Assembly (NCBI GenBank): GCA_964388455.1
Contig: CAYMAN010000015.1
Location: 1-50,712 of the forward strand
DNA from: JBBRWO01 sp964388455
GTDB taxonomy: Bacteria; Actinomycetota; Coriobacteriia; Anaerosomatales; JAAXUF01
Length of the DNA stretch: 50,712 nt
Direction of reading: 5' to 3'
Below the pieces are notes generated by a model, which ran no database searches, had not been told where the DNA came from, and was given only the letters and a program-made list of their open reading frames with translations. A program made the translations under genes and the position numbers. Below are positions 33,726 through 41,988 of the stretch, piece by piece. How positions within the stretch are numbered: position 1 is the stretch's first letter; each line of letters starts with the position of its first letter.

Positions 33726-34187
33726 TTACTCGGCGGGACCGCCGGTGTCGCTTGCGGCTTCGATGCTGGTGGCCTCGATCTCAGGTCCGGCCATCCGGGT
33801 GGAGGCGCCCTCGAGACGCGTGCCCGTCACGATGACGGCAAGCCCCTTGTTCGCCTTGGTCTGGGCCGGGAAGCTATCGGCGTTCGCGATGACCGCCGCG
33901 ATCTGGCCGACGTTGCCCTCGGCCTGCGTGCCGCCGAGTACGGCCCAGAAGCCGCCCTCGATATCCTGGTACTCGAGCGTGCCGATCGCCATGACGGTGC
34001 CGTCCGGCTGGTCGTAGAGGCCGGGGGCCAACTTGGTGCCGGCGGCGTCGCCGGGAGGCGTCGCGACGGGCGCGTCAGTCGTCGGCGTGCCATTGGAGCC
34101 TGTGTCCGCAGGTTTCTCGGCCGTGCAACCCATGAGCGCGCCGAGGAGCACGGCGACGGCCAGTAGGGATATCAGACGGTTGCGCAT
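33726..34187 (-). CDS. Small lipoprotein of unknown function
   Basis: 153 residues. The signal MRNRLISLLAVAVLLGALMG ends at the lipobox LMGC (Cys21), followed by a Thr/Pro/Asp-rich linker. The remaining domain contains strands such as GTVMAIGTLEYQDIEGGFWA and KGLAVIVTGTRLEG, suggesting a small OB-like or beta-barrel fold; the family is not recognised. ATG 34187 follows GGGAGG. It is 88 bases downstream of the molybdopterin lipoprotein, in the same direction, and may act with it at the outer membrane surface. Confidence 0.75.
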   Translation of the reverse strand: MRNRLISLLAVAVLLGALMGCTAEKPADTGSNGTPTTDAPVATPPGDAAGTKLAPGLYDQPDGTVMAIGTLEYQDIEGGFWAVLGGTQAEGNVGQIAAVIANADSFPAQTKANKGLAVIVTGTRLEGASTRMAGPEIEATSIEAASDTGGPAE

Positions 34188-34275
34188 GGGTGACCTCCCG
34201 AGTCGATGATTCTTCATGCACTGTGACGCCGCCGAGCGGCCTTCGGTTCGCGCAAGCCGCACGCGGTTGATTCTT

Positions 34276-35004
34276 CTAGCGCACGTCGGCGGTGTTGTCG
34301 TAGCCGCGCTGCTCCCAGTAGCCCTTGTACGTGTCGTCGCTGCTGAGCTCGATCTCTGTCACCCACTTCGCCCATTTGTAGCCGAGCTTGCTCTCCGCCA
34401 CGACCTGGAACGGGAACCCGCGCTCTGCGGGCAGATCCACGCCGTTCATCTGGTAAGCCAGGAGCAGGTTGCGGTCGAGGACGAACGACAACGGCAGCGA
34501 CGTGGTGTATCCGTCGTAGCAGTGGAAGATGACCGTGTTGGCCTCCGGCCCGATGCCCGCCTTGTTGATGACATCCGCCAGGCGAACGCCCCGCCACAGG
34601 ATGTCGACGCTCCAACCCTCCACGCAGTTCAGCGTCACGGCCTTCTGCGCGTTGGGGAGCGCGACGACATCGGCGTACGACAGCGTGGTCTCGGTCTCGA
34701 CCTCACCGGTGATCTTGAGCTTGTACGTTGAGAGGTCCACGAACTGCGGCCCCTTGATGGAGTTCTCTCGGAAGTCCTCGATGGAACCCAGCTTCTTGCC
34801 CTTGTACTCGCGCACCTGCACCGCTGCGAGCTCGGCGATCGGGGTCGCATCGACCGAGGCTCCGGAGCCGCCGGTGGAGCGACCGCCGGATGGCGAGCAC
34901 CCTGTCAGCAACACCAAGAGCGCTGTGCAGACCAGCGCTCCAGCCGCGACGAGCGACAGTGCGCGGCGTGAATGACAGGGTCGCGCCCACAAGCCGCCCA
35001 TCAT
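34276..35004 (-). CDS. Molybdopterin-dependent oxidoreductase lipoprotein (YedY/MsrP-like)
   Basis: 242 residues. A basic N-terminus, hydrophobic segment and lipobox LTGC (Cys36) make it a membrane-anchored extracytoplasmic protein. The oxidoreductase molybdopterin-binding (SUOX/YedY) domain follows: TYKLKITGEV, YADVVALPNAQKAVTLNCVE with the molybdenum-ligating Cys127, LWRGVRLADVI, FHCYDGYTTSLPL and LAYQMNGVDLPAERGFPFQV. The protein ends shortly after the domain (YKGYWEQRGY). No twin-arginine pair is obvious (SRR is the nearest). ATG 35004 overlaps the preceding 25-aa gene by ATGA. The substrate is unknown; methionine sulfoxide reduction or a redox relay are possible. Confidence 0.9.
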   Translation of the reverse strand: MMGGLWARPCHSRRALSLVAAGALVCTALLVLLTGCSPSGGRSTGGSGASVDATPIAELAAVQVREYKGKKLGSIEDFRENSIKGPQFVDLSTYKLKITGEVETETTLSYADVVALPNAQKAVTLNCVEGWSVDILWRGVRLADVINKAGIGPEANTVIFHCYDGYTTSLPLSFVLDRNLLLAYQMNGVDLPAERGFPFQVVAESKLGYKWAKWVTEIELSSDDTYKGYWEQRGYDNTADVR

Positions 35005-35078
35005 CGACTCCAGTAACCGAAGGAAAGTGCGACGACAAGCGCGATGACGGCAATCCCGGCGATCAGAACGAGGCTCAT
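35001..35078 (-). CDS. 25-residue single-pass membrane micropeptide
   Basis: An ORF of 25 codons starting at ATG 35078 after TGGAG and ending in TGA at 35003-35001. It encodes MSLVLIAGIAVIALVVAL followed by SFGYWSR: one transmembrane helix with a C-terminal aromatic-Ser-Arg end. Its start overlaps the stop of the 59-aa gene (TGATG) and its stop overlaps the start of the molybdopterin lipoprotein (ATGA), so translation of all three is probably coupled. Comparable tiny subunits stabilise membrane redox complexes (for example CydX), but no homology is claimed. The perfect overlaps on both sides make chance unlikely. Confidence 0.7.
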   Translation of the reverse strand: MSLVLIAGIAVIALVVALSFGYWSR

Positions 35079-35257
35079 CAGCGACTCCAGAAGTAGTAGA
35101 CGAGTGTGGACAGCAGCAGAAACGCAAGGAACAGGACCGCGCACCCGATCGCGAACGAGCGCGTCAGCTCCGCATCGGGACTGATCTGTCGATCGGGGAC
35201 TCCATCACCATAAGCGCCGATGGCTCCTCGCGCGGACGCCGTGCGGGATGAATTCAC
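35078..35257 (-). CDS. 59-residue single-pass membrane protein
   Basis: The start is GTG 35257, with AGGAGG six bases upstream. The first ~35 residues are polar (SARGAIGAYGDGVPDRQISP) and cytoplasmic or periplasmic, then one hydrophobic helix (FAIGCAVLFLAFLLLSTLVY) ends in YFWSR. The C-terminal FWSR resembles the GYWSR end of the 25-residue peptide encoded next, which suggests they are related or contact the same partner. It is the first gene of the overlapping unit leading to the molybdopterin lipoprotein. The family is not recognised; a role as assembly or electron-transfer accessory is inference. Confidence 0.72.
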   Translation of the reverse strand: MNSSRTASARGAIGAYGDGVPDRQISPDAELTRSFAIGCAVLFLAFLLLSTLVYYFWSR

Positions 35258-35422
35258 GCATCCTCCTGGCCTGGGTGCGAAATGGCGGTAGCGGCCGCTG
35301 CTTCGGTCCATTCGTTCATACCCGCTCGCGGCCACCATCACCTCTTGCGACCTCTCGGTGCAGGGAACTCGGCACCAACGCCGAAAGGTATGGGTGTCGT
35401 CCGATCACCCTCGGAGGGTTCA

Positions 35423-37783
35423 ATGGCGCGGTCAGACTCCGGCTCGACATGCGATCCCACCCTGCTCGCGCTGCTCAATGCCGCCGAGGAGGGTCTCGTC
35501 AGCATCGCCGCCGACGGGTCACTCGCGTTCGTGAATCCGGCTGCGTCACAGCTCCTGGGCCTCGACGCCGAGACGATCGTCGGACGGGAGTTCTCGGCGT
35601 TGGGGATTGCGGCGCTGATCGAGCGCATCAGCAAGACTCGTGCGCCGAGGGGCCGCGTGGGCACGGTCCGCTTCGAGCTCGGCGAGAGCATGCTGAGCTG
35701 CCGAGTAGCCCGCTCCTCGGCCAGAGGCGGCGGCGTCATCGTCACCGTGCGCGACGAGACCGAGCTTGCCGACGAGCGTGACCGCACCGAGGCGATCCTC
35801 GCCGCGACCGGCGACGGGCTGGTCCTGCTCTCGCCTGACGACGAGATCACCTACATCAACCCGGCCGCCTGCGAGATGCTGCAGGTGAAGCCGAGCCGCA
35901 TCATCGGCACGCGAGCCTCGATCGATGCGCTGCTCGGGGTGGAGACGGTGCGCGATCCAAAGGCTCAGGCGCGGTGCAGCGACGTCAAGCACTGTGGACA
36001 GTCCGGATGCCCCGCCTACACCAGCACCGAGCTGCGGTGTTGGCTGGTCTCGGGCACACTCTGCCATCCCGAGGAAGGGCCATGCACCTTCGACCAGAAG
36101 CGCGAAGAGTGCCAGTCCTGCGACTACCACGTCACCTACGCCGAGACGTTCGACCCGTTGGATGCCGACTCAGTGAGCGAGGTCGAACTGACGCACGATG
36201 AGACGAACCTGGTGGTGAAGGCCCGTGTCTCGGCGGTGGTCGACGAGGGTGGCAACTACATCGGACGCGTGCTCGCGCTGCGAGATATCACTTCAGAGCG
36301 CGAGATCGCGGACATGAAGAACGAGTTCGTCTCGACGGTCAGCCACGAACTGCGAACGCCTCTCACCTCGATCAAAGGCTACGTCGACCTCATTCTCGAC
36401 GGCAGCGCGGGCGAGATCAGCGAGATCCAGGCTGAGTTCCTCGGCATCGTGAAGGAGAACTCGGACCGACTGGTGGAGCTCATCAACGAGATGCTCGACA
36501 TCAGCCGCATCGAGTCCGGTCGCGTGCACCTCAAGGTCGAGCCGCTCGACATCGCCGAGTCGGTCCGGGGGGCCGTCGACACGTTCCGGGCGGTGCTCTC
36601 GCAGAGCGGCCACTCGATCAAGGTGTCGACTCCCAGGGCGCTGCCCCAGGTTGCCGCCGACCGTGACAGAGTAGGTCAGGTGCTCGTGAACCTCATCAGC
36701 AACGCGCTCAAGTATTCTCCCGGCGGCGGCGAGGTGACCGTACACGCCAAGGTCGACGGCGACTACGTGAAGGTGTCTGTGTCCGACGAGGGCCTGGGAA
36801 TCAGCCGAGAAGACCAGAAGCGGCTGTTCACCAAGTTCTACCGTGTCGATACTGCGATGACCCGCGAGATCGGCGGAACGGGGCTGGGGCTCTCGATCTG
36901 CAAGACGATTCTGGAGCTGCTCGGCGGGTCCATCGGCGTGACCAGCAAGGTCGGCCAGGGGTCGACGTTCTGGTTCACCCTGCCGATCGCACCCGATGAG
37001 CTGGTGCGGACGCCCTCACTGGAAGGTCCGGCCTCTGTAGGCGGAACCGTGCTCGTCATCGACCGCGACCCCGACGTCGCCGACCTCATCGAGGCGTATC
37101 TGGTGAAGCGCGGGTACGAGGTCGTCAAGGCGCACACCGCCGACGAGGCTCTGGTCATTGCGCTGAGGATTCGGCCGCGAGCGATCACGCTCGACGTCAT
37201 CCTCGACGAGGGCGACGGCTTCGATCTGCTGCATCGGCTCAAGGAACACGACGAGACCCGGGACATCCCGGTGGTGGTGCTCTCCATCGTGTGCGACGAG
37301 GGCAAGAGCTGCCGCATGGGCGCCGCGAACTACCTCGAGAAGCCGATCGATCACAACCGGCTTCTGTCGATGATCGACGACATCGTCGGGGGCGTCGACT
37401 CACCGGTCGCGCTCGTGGTCGACGACGACCGAAGCGTGGTGAAGGTCCTCTCGGAGACGCTTCGCCGCAAGGGATTCGCGGTTGTGGCCGCCTACAACGG
37501 GCTCGAGGCCGTGGCGGCGCTGGGCAAACGGATCCCGGACATCATCGTGACCGACCTGCGCATGCCCAAGATGGACGGCTACGACCTCATCCAACGCGTG
37601 AAAACGACGCCCGAGTGGGCCGAGATCCCGATCCTGGTCATGACCGCACATCGGCTCGATCGCTCGCGCATCGACGTTTTGCACCTCGCCACCCAGTACA
37701 TGCGCAAGCCGTTCTCGCCCGAGCTGATCGCCGACGAGGTCGAGATGCTCCTCGGCGGACCGAAGGTCGAGGTGACCGCGTGA
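35423..37783 (+). CDS. Hybrid sensor histidine kinase: PAS, PAS with eight-cysteine insert, HisKA, HATPase, two receiver domains
   Basis: 786 residues. PAS 1 covers ~12-112 and PAS 2 ~118-290. Within PAS 2 an insert (185-233) holds Cys185, 191, 196, 206, 214, 221, 230 and 233, with CGQSGCPAY, LRCWLVSGTLC and CQSCDYH, like the two-CW cysteine-rich modules of some anaerobe kinases. It may bind iron-sulfur, heme or metal. HisKA has His308 in VSTVSHELRTPL; the ATPase has NALKYSPGGG, DEGLGI and GGTGLGLSI. REC 1 (~542-655) has Asp591 in ITLDVIL and REC 2 (~662-775) Asp711 in VTDLRMPKMDGYD. No membrane segments are present, so sensing is cytoplasmic. ATG 35423 follows GGAGGG. It is coupled to the next gene by GTGA. 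Confidence 0.92.
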   Translation: MARSDSGSTCDPTLLALLNAAEEGLVSIAADGSLAFVNPAASQLLGLDAETIVGREFSALGIAALIERISKTRAPRGRVGTVRFELGESMLSCRVARSSARGGGVIVTVRDETELADERDRTEAILAATGDGLVLLSPDDEITYINPAACEMLQVKPSRIIGTRASIDALLGVETVRDPKAQARCSDVKHCGQSGCPAYTSTELRCWLVSGTLCHPEEGPCTFDQKREECQSCDYHVTYAETFDPLDADSVSEVELTHDETNLVVKARVSAVVDEGGNYIGRVLALRDITSEREIADMKNEFVSTVSHELRTPLTSIKGYVDLILDGSAGEISEIQAEFLGIVKENSDRLVELINEMLDISRIESGRVHLKVEPLDIAESVRGAVDTFRAVLSQSGHSIKVSTPRALPQVAADRDRVGQVLVNLISNALKYSPGGGEVTVHAKVDGDYVKVSVSDEGLGISREDQKRLFTKFYRVDTAMTREIGGTGLGLSICKTILELLGGSIGVTSKVGQGSTFWFTLPIAPDELVRTPSLEGPASVGGTVLVIDRDPDVADLIEAYLVKRGYEVVKAHTADEALVIALRIRPRAITLDVILDEGDGFDLLHRLKEHDETRDIPVVVLSIVCDEGKSCRMGAANYLEKPIDHNRLLSMIDDIVGGVDSPVALVVDDDRSVVKVLSETLRRKGFAVVAAYNGLEAVAALGKRIPDIIVTDLRMPKMDGYDLIQRVKTTPEWAEIPILVMTAHRLDRSRIDVLHLATQYMRKPFSPELIADEVEMLLGGPKVEVTA

Positions 37784-38154
37784 GCGACGTGAAGCGCATC
37801 TTGGCCGTTGATGACGAGCCGCACATCCTGAAGCTGGTGGCATTCTCGTTGCGCTCCGGTGGCTTCGAGGTACTCGAGGCGTCCGACGGTCTCTCGGCGA
37901 TCGAAGTCGCGCGCGCCGAGCAACCCGACCTCGTCCTGATGGACGTGATGATGCCGGCGCTCGACGGCTACGAGGCGTGTCGTCGGCTGAAGGCGGATGC
38001 GACGACCTCCGACATCCCCGTGGTCATGCTCACCGCCAAGACGCAGCTCGCCGAGCAGAAGACCGGGCTGGACTGCGGGGCCCTCGACTACATCTGCAAG
38101 CCGTTCACACCCAAGGATCTGGTGGCGCAGGTCCAGGCGTTCTTCTCGGAGTAG
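37780..38154 (+). CDS. Single-domain response regulator
   Basis: 124 residues, a lone receiver (CheY-like). AVDDEPHILKLVAFSLRSGG carries the acidic pair, Asp55 in LVLMDVMMPALDGYE is the phosphoacceptor, and VVMLTAK and YICKPFTPKDL supply the conserved Thr and Lys. There is no output domain. GTG 37780 overlaps the kinase stop (GTGA). It is probably phosphorylated by the upstream hybrid kinase in a relay. Confidence 0.93.
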   Translation: MSDVKRILAVDDEPHILKLVAFSLRSGGFEVLEASDGLSAIEVARAEQPDLVLMDVMMPALDGYEACRRLKADATTSDIPVVMLTAKTQLAEQKTGLDCGALDYICKPFTPKDLVAQVQAFFSE

Positions 38155-38223
38155 AACAGGGCGGGTCGCCGGGGAGCGACTCGGACCGACCGGCACCACG
38201 CGACCAAGAAAGCGGGAGGAATC

Positions 38224-38688
38224 ATGACATCGAGAATCCTGGTAGTCGACGACGAGCCGTCCATCGTGAGGCTCGTGAAGGCCACGCTCGAGTCGCGCGG
38301 CTACGACATCGCGGAAGCCTTCGACGGCCAGGAGGCGCTGGTCCAGGTGAAGCTGCACAAGCCGGACCTGATCCTGCTCGACATCATGATGCCGCGCATG
38401 GACGGCACCGAGGTACGCAAGCGGCTGCTGGCCGACCCTGCGACCAAGGACATCCCGGTCATCCACCTCTCGGCGGTCGGGGACTTCGACAAGCAGCGCC
38501 AGGCGATGGCCGAGGGCGTGACCGACTACATCGTCAAGCCGTTCACCCCGAGCGATCTGGCGCAGCACGTGGCAGACATGCTCGATCCCAAGAAGCAGGC
38601 TCAGGTGCAAAAGGAGCACGACAAGAAGTCGGCGCAGCTCCGCACCATCACCGACATCATGGCGCGCAAGCGCGAGTCGGGGGCGTAG
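38224..38688 (+). CDS. Single-domain response regulator with basic tail
   Basis: 154 residues. Receiver motifs: ILVVDDEPSIVRLVKATLES, Asp53 in LILLDIMMPRMDGTE, VIHLSAV and YIVKPFTPSDLA. A 30-residue Lys/Arg/Glu-rich helical tail follows (KKQAQVQKEHDKKSAQLRTI). ATG 38224 is preceded by GGGAGGA. It belongs to the same rightward signalling group as the kinase, 69 bases after the previous regulator. It lacks a DNA-binding domain, so output must be through protein contact; the tail may be the interface. Confidence 0.93.
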   Translation: MTSRILVVDDEPSIVRLVKATLESRGYDIAEAFDGQEALVQVKLHKPDLILLDIMMPRMDGTEVRKRLLADPATKDIPVIHLSAVGDFDKQRQAMAEGVTDYIVKPFTPSDLAQHVADMLDPKKQAQVQKEHDKKSAQLRTITDIMARKRESGA

Positions 38689-38691
38689 GTA

Positions 38692-38714
38692 CCGGGCCCC
38701 GCAGGTCGGCCCGG
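38692..38714. terminator. Candidate GC hairpin terminator between convergent genes
   Basis: CCGGGCC (38692-38698) pairs with GGCCCGG (38708-38714) just after the response regulator stop; a larger GGCCCC/GGGGCC pairing is also possible. There is no T-run. Confidence 0.4.
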
Positions 38715-38730
38715 GCAGTGGGGCCGCGTA

Positions 38731-39150
38731 CTACGCGTCGGCGAACACGGCTTCGAACTCATCGGCGCGCTCCAGGAACACGTCGACCACGCACGGATCG
38801 AACTGCGTCCCGCCGCCCTGACCGATGATGCGGACGCTCTCGTCATGCGAGAACGCTGGCTTGTACACACGCTTCGAGCGCAAGGCATCGTAGACGTCGG
38901 CGACCGCCATGATTCGGCCGGAAAGCGGGATGGACTCGCCGCCGATACCTTGCGGATAGCCGCCGCCATCCCACCGCTCGTGATGCGAGCGGGCAATCTC
39001 GATTCTCATGCCGATGAACGCGTTGGAGGGATTGCCGCGCTGCACCGCCTCGAGCGTCTGCGCGCCCACGGTCGTGTGCTGCCCCCGGAGACACTGCAAT
39101 CGGCTCGGCGGAATCTGGGGCCGACTTGTCGTGCGGTGCCAGCAGCGCAT
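38731..39150 (-). pseudogene. 5'-truncated HD-GYP phosphodiesterase fragment
   Basis: The reading frame encodes only the C-terminal part of an HD-GYP domain: QHTTVGAQTLEAV, then IARSHHERWDGGGYPQGIGG with the GYP loop, IMAVADVYDALRSKRVYKPA and a normal C-terminal helix ending FEAVFADA. The N-terminal receiver and the HD pair of the metal site, which should precede HTTVGAQ, are missing; upstream (39150-39450) no frame on this strand restores them. HD-GYP proteins hydrolyse cyclic di-GMP; this fragment cannot. It sits next to intact response regulators, consistent with decay or rearrangement at the border of the disturbed region. Confidence 0.75.
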
Positions 39151-39456
39151 CACGTACCGAGACCGCCACTGCGATATCGAAGCAGGCGCGACTCGACCCA
39201 GAGGGTCGACACGGAGTGATCCCGAGGACGTGACGTCTCGTCTCCACGATGCCGCCGTGCGCGCGGATTTCGAGGGCGATTATCGGTACGGATTCACACA
39301 GGCCTTTCGTGCCGGGTTCCCTCGGGAAGCCAAGTGGACGGACGGGCCCGTGGGGCGAACCCACGCCTTCCCTGCAATTGGCCTCGGTTCCTTCCTCTCT
39401 CGTTATCGCCGTCGCTCCCAGAAAGGCGAACCACGACAATCGCCGTCGGTCGCAAG
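39151..39456. other. Gene-free stretch between HD-GYP remnant and lipoprotein
   Basis: No gene is supported. Open frames here lack ribosome binding sites and recognisable motifs, and the missing half of the HD-GYP gene is not found. It is probably a recombination scar. Confidence 0.5.
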
Positions 39457-39987
39457 CTACGGGTCGATGAGGGGTGCAGGCTGTACCCCTCCCGCGACAC
39501 GCTGAACCACATCCGCAGTCATGCCCGAAGTCTCACCAGTCAACTCATAGACGGCCTCGCCTTCCGAGTGCGAGAGGCGACCTTCGTACTTGCGAAGCGA
39601 CCCCTCCGGTTTCCATCTATAGCTCGTGACGTACCGCGTTCCATCGTCCATCAGATTCTCGAAGGTCACGGACATCTCACTGTCGCGTCCAACAGCCAAT
39701 GCACGGGCGACCACGATGAAAGGATCCCTCGTCGCCACCCTCGTCCCCTCCGGAATCGTGATTCTTACATTGGTCACCTGCTCATCCGGCGCTGGATAGG
39801 GTCCTACTGTCTCAACTGTCGCGCCCAGCGTCTCGAGATCATCGTTAAGACTGCTCGAAAGATGCGCAACCCAGCTGCCCGACGGGGAGGAAGGACTCTC
39901 GCCCTTCCGGGCTGTGCCTCTGTCAGGAGAGCATCCCGCAGCGAGGAGGACTGCAGCAATCATCAAAGAGGCAACAGCAGCTCTCAC
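39457..39987 (-). CDS. Lipoprotein of unknown function
   Basis: 176 residues. The signal (GTG start; RAAVASLMIAAVLLAAGC) ends in a lipobox AAGC, followed by a Ser/Pro-rich linker. The domain has alternating strands (VTNVRITIPEGTRVATRD, DSEMSVTFENLMDDGTRYVT, SYRWKPEGSLRKYEG) and no cysteines after the lipobox. No family recognised. GTG 39987 overlaps the stop of the preceding gene (TAGTG), so the two are translationally coupled. Third gene of the exported cluster headed by the caspase-like protein. Confidence 0.75.
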   Translation of the reverse strand: MRAAVASLMIAAVLLAAGCSPDRGTARKGESPSSPSGSWVAHLSSSLNDDLETLGATVETVGPYPAPDEQVTNVRITIPEGTRVATRDPFIVVARALAVGRDSEMSVTFENLMDDGTRYVTSYRWKPEGSLRKYEGRLSHSEGEAVYELTGETSGMTADVVQRVAGGVQPAPLIDP

Positions 39988-40769
39988 TAGTCGGCCACCG
40001 CTAGGTCAACGACTGTGCCATCGGTCGCGTCGACAGCAGAGAACCCCTTCGAGCCGAATTCGGCGTCACCTGTGGACAAGTCAACTGCCCAACAAAGACG
40101 CTGTGCTCCTGTCGTGGGGTCACGAGTTACGATAAGGTGAGCCTCCTCCGATGACCTGCGCTCCATCTTGAGCGCTCTTGCCGCGGTCTGTATCGCCTGA
40201 TTCCGGCCAATAGAGGCCTCCAGCGATACCGTCACCGGGTAGTCCTGAATGAGGAGATCTACAAGCTCGCCGTCGGGTGCAAACGTCATGTCCGCGTAGT
40301 TGAACGTCTCGACGTCGCCAACGAACTCTGTGTATCTGACGGTGTAGCCCTTATGGTTCTCACCTCGAAGTTCTCTTGTCTCCCGGCGCAACCGCCCAAT
40401 GCGAGTCGCATCGTAGACCTCATTCAGCTTCAAGTCCGCGCGCTGCTCAATCAAGGATTGGCCTACTCGTACACCGTTGTTCTGCAGGGACTTCGGATTG
40501 AAGTACCTGCGAACCCTACCTGTCGCTTTCTCGACCCAGAAGACGTCACCTTGGGAGGAGTCCTCGAAATCCTCAAAGGGCTCCATGGGGTCAAACGAAC
40601 CACGGACCGGTCTTGTGATTCTAACGTCCGCCCTGCCGCTGAGGCGCTTCGCCTGCGTCTCGAGGGGCGGAGATGCCGCCTCCAATGAACCGGATGCCGC
40701 AGATGCCGCACCGACGAGCAAGAACGCGCCAGCCGCGAGGGCGACACCGAGTATTCCAGGTCTGTTCAT
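39987..40769 (-). CDS. Exported PepSY-like protein
   Basis: 260 residues with an N-terminal signal (GILGVALAAGAFLLVGAASA). The rest reads as two beta-alpha-beta units: FWVEKATGRVRRYFNPKSL and TVSLEASIGRNQAIQTAARA ... LCWAVDLSTGDAEFGSKGFS, ending GTVVDLAVAD. This pattern (helix that begins with alternating Ala/Ile and a strand with a conversion into sequence-invariant Asp-Gly turn) resembles PepSY domains, which often inhibit or chaperone secreted peptidases. That would fit its position 12 bases downstream of a possible secreted peptidase gene, but the assignment is tentative. ATG 40769. Confidence 0.65.
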   Translation of the reverse strand: MNRPGILGVALAAGAFLLVGAASAASGSLEAASPPLETQAKRLSGRADVRITRPVRGSFDPMEPFEDFEDSSQGDVFWVEKATGRVRRYFNPKSLQNNGVRVGQSLIEQRADLKLNEVYDATRIGRLRRETRELRGENHKGYTVRYTEFVGDVETFNYADMTFAPDGELVDLLIQDYPVTVSLEASIGRNQAIQTAARALKMERRSSEEAHLIVTRDPTTGAQRLCWAVDLSTGDAEFGSKGFSAVDATDGTVVDLAVAD

Positions 40770-40781
40770 TCTGAAGTCTCC

Positions 40782-41588
40782 CTACATCGTCCCGTTAACG
40801 CCCCAGAACACCCAGGAGTCATAGCCCCAGTACTTTCCATTGTAGATACGGACCTGATCCATCGCGTCATACAGCGAACCCTGATTCGTCGAGCCCTCAT
40901 AGAGGGACTTCCAGTATCTCGCAGCAAAGTTGTACTGGCGGGACTGGCCGTTGGGAGTGGGGCCGTTGTCGTTGGGGTTGACTCCGAAATAGACAGTGCT
41001 CAGGAAGCCGGTAGCGGTGTCGACTCCCTCGAGGTATGACTGCTGCGTGATGCTTGGTGAGCCGTCAGCCCCCGTCTTGCCGGTGTAACATCCTTGGAAC
41101 ACGATCCACTTCACGTTCGGTACGCTGGTCAGCGGCTGTAGACGGGCCCCGTTTCCAACACAGGCGTACTTGTATCCGTTCACCGTGTGCTCATGCGCCC
41201 CCCTATAGGTTCCGCTTGAGTATAGGCATCCTATCCGCCCGTCCTCGTCCCGCGTACGTGTGACTATCCTTGACCAAGGCGTGTAGCTAGCGTGGCTAAC
41301 GACATGAATGCCCTTGTATGCGTTAGGATCCGCTCCCGACAACTTGTCGTAGATGTTCTCGCCGAGTCCCCTGTCCCGGTTCATGGTGGTGTAGCCCATC
41401 AGCTCCTGGTAGTAGGCGGAGCGCACTGATGCATCGAATAGGTCGGCGTAGTCGTCGTAGAATGGCGCGGCCTTCCAGTCATAGCCATAGTTGGCGATTC
41501 GCGCAGCATTCGCTGGCCCAGCTCCTATCCCCATCAGAAGAGCCGCCATCAACAGGACGAGAACAACTCCTGGCACCGATAGGCGCAT
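40782..41588 (-). CDS. Secreted protein with possible clan CD (caspase-like) His/Cys pair
   Basis: 268 residues. Signal peptide MRLSVPGVVLVLLMAALLMG with cleavage near ANA at residue 28. Two hydrophobic strands each end in a potential catalytic residue: GIHVVSHASY (His99) and KWIVFQGCYTG (Cys167), the spacing and context expected for clan CD peptidases (caspase, gingipain, CHAT: strand-His-Ala/Gly and strand-x-x-Cys). Cys121 and Cys143 may form a disulfide. The C-terminal region is aromatic-rich (RQYNFAARYWKSLYEG, GKYWGYDSWVFWGVNG). No close family recognised. ATG 41588 follows GGGGAGAAGG. It is the first gene of a three-gene exported operon. Confidence 0.7.
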   Translation of the reverse strand: MRLSVPGVVLVLLMAALLMGIGAGPANAARIANYGYDWKAAPFYDDYADLFDASVRSAYYQELMGYTTMNRDRGLGENIYDKLSGADPNAYKGIHVVSHASYTPWSRIVTRTRDEDGRIGCLYSSGTYRGAHEHTVNGYKYACVGNGARLQPLTSVPNVKWIVFQGCYTGKTGADGSPSITQQSYLEGVDTATGFLSTVYFGVNPNDNGPTPNGQSRQYNFAARYWKSLYEGSTNQGSLYDAMDQVRIYNGKYWGYDSWVFWGVNGTM

Positions 41589-41988
41589 ACGCCTTCTCCC
41601 CTCTGTCCGAGTCTTTCTCCAGAACACAGCAGCCGTGAAGGAGGAACCCGTCTCCAGTGATGACTCTGCCAGAAGACGTAGAAGTGAACAAGGCCGATAA
41701 CCCACGTGTACTCCTACTATCCGGCGTCTCAAGCGCGGAGGGCTTCAGGGTAGGGCATCAATGCAAGCGTGAAACTGGGGACATGCAGCCACTCATACGC
41801 GAAGCACGGAAGGAGAACTCGGCGTCAGCATCTTCCGAACGCGAGGCGCCCAAGCCACTCATGACTGAGTCGTTCGCAGCCGCCTAGTACAGGTTGAGGT
41901 CTTCTCCTTGAATGGTGGCGACTGGCCTATGACAACTTCCTTGTAGGGGGTGTTAGTGCCGGGGGGCCAACAGGCAACCGGAAACAGA
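41589..41988. other. Gene-poor region upstream of the caspase-like operon
   Basis: About 400 bases with no supported gene. It must contain the promoter for the leftward operon. A possible plus-strand frame (41657-41887) and a minus-strand frame ending at 41859 have no motifs or convincing start signals. Confidence 0.5.

Noticed and set aside
41657..41887. Short plus-strand frame upstream of the terminator hairpin
   Set aside because: No recognisable motif and no ribosome binding site.
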